The notes below the pieces were generated by a model. The model saw only the letters and a list, made by a program, of their open reading frames with translations. It made no database searches and was not told the DNA's origin. Positions 5,799-5,817 of a stretch of 5,817 nucleotides of DNA are shown in pieces (within the stretch, counting starts at the first letter, position 1; each line of letters opens with the position of its first letter). A program made the position numbers and the translations under genes. The stretch is taken from contig NZ_AOHC02000009.1 of NCBI RefSeq assembly GCF_000332415.1, forward strand, positions 1 through 5,817. Reading direction: 5' to 3'. This DNA comes from Leptospira weilii serovar Ranarum str. ICFT. Its GTDB lineage: Bacteria > Spirochaetota > Leptospiria > Leptospirales > Leptospiraceae.

Positions 5799-5817
5799 TA
5801 CTAGGTGTACTAGGTGT
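5799..5817 (+). repeat. Tandem 9-mer actaggtgt at window edge
   Basis: The 9-mer actaggtgt occurs twice in a row (5800-5808 and 5809-5817), running into the window edge, so more copies may follow. The 11-mer atactaggtgt is also found once at 845-855, just 5 bases before repeat copy 1. The shared placement suggests that the window edge may precede another copy of the repeat, which cannot be seen here. Confidence 0.5.

Overview
The window most likely comes from a spirochaete of the genus Leptospira. This is an inference from three things: an AT-leaning genome with a more GC-rich Rhs gene, the style of the Rhs protein and the degraded integrase-type transposase, and short palindromes of the GTGGGAGTTCCYAC type that I remember as abundant in Leptospira DNA. 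I could not run a search, so the genus call is moderate, not certain.

Layout. Positions 16-555 (minus) hold the N-terminal half of an integrase-type transposase that stops just after its first catalytic-type Asp, so it is a remnant. Positions 556-860 hold no gene, but carry a candidate promoter (669-696) followed at once by an operator-like inverted repeat (695-723) and a GC-rich hairpin (755-767). Positions 861-1067 are copy 1 of a repeat of about 205 bp. A single long YD-repeat/RHS gene (996-4895, 1299 codons) starts inside the repeat and runs to a typical RHS core ending in KDPTG, followed by a variable C-terminal tip with a putative toxin domain. Fifteen bases after its stop lies a 150-residue acidic protein (4911-5363), the likely cognate immunity protein. 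Copy 2 of the repeat (5378-5581) starts 14 bases after that gene. It is followed by a nested hairpin that begins at the repeat's last base, and then by about 170 bases of apparently non-coding DNA ending in a tandem 9-mer at the window edge.

How it fits together. The rhs gene plus its immunity gene look like a polymorphic toxin-immunity unit. The YD-repeat shell would encapsulate the C-terminal toxin, and the small downstream protein would protect the producer and siblings. The rhs gene appears decapitated: it starts in what looks like the middle of a larger SpvB/TcB-type protein, and its first 24 codons are read from the repeat. It has no in-frame signal peptide. A signal-peptide-like segment (from 982) lies in the neighbouring frame, and an A AAA AAG heptamer at 1137-1143 lies in exactly the phase that a -1 slip would need to join the two. 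The cassette is bracketed by direct repeats, so it could be lost or exchanged by homologous recombination. The tip and immunity gene are clearly more AT-rich than the rhs core, as expected if toxin tips are swapped onto a conserved scaffold.
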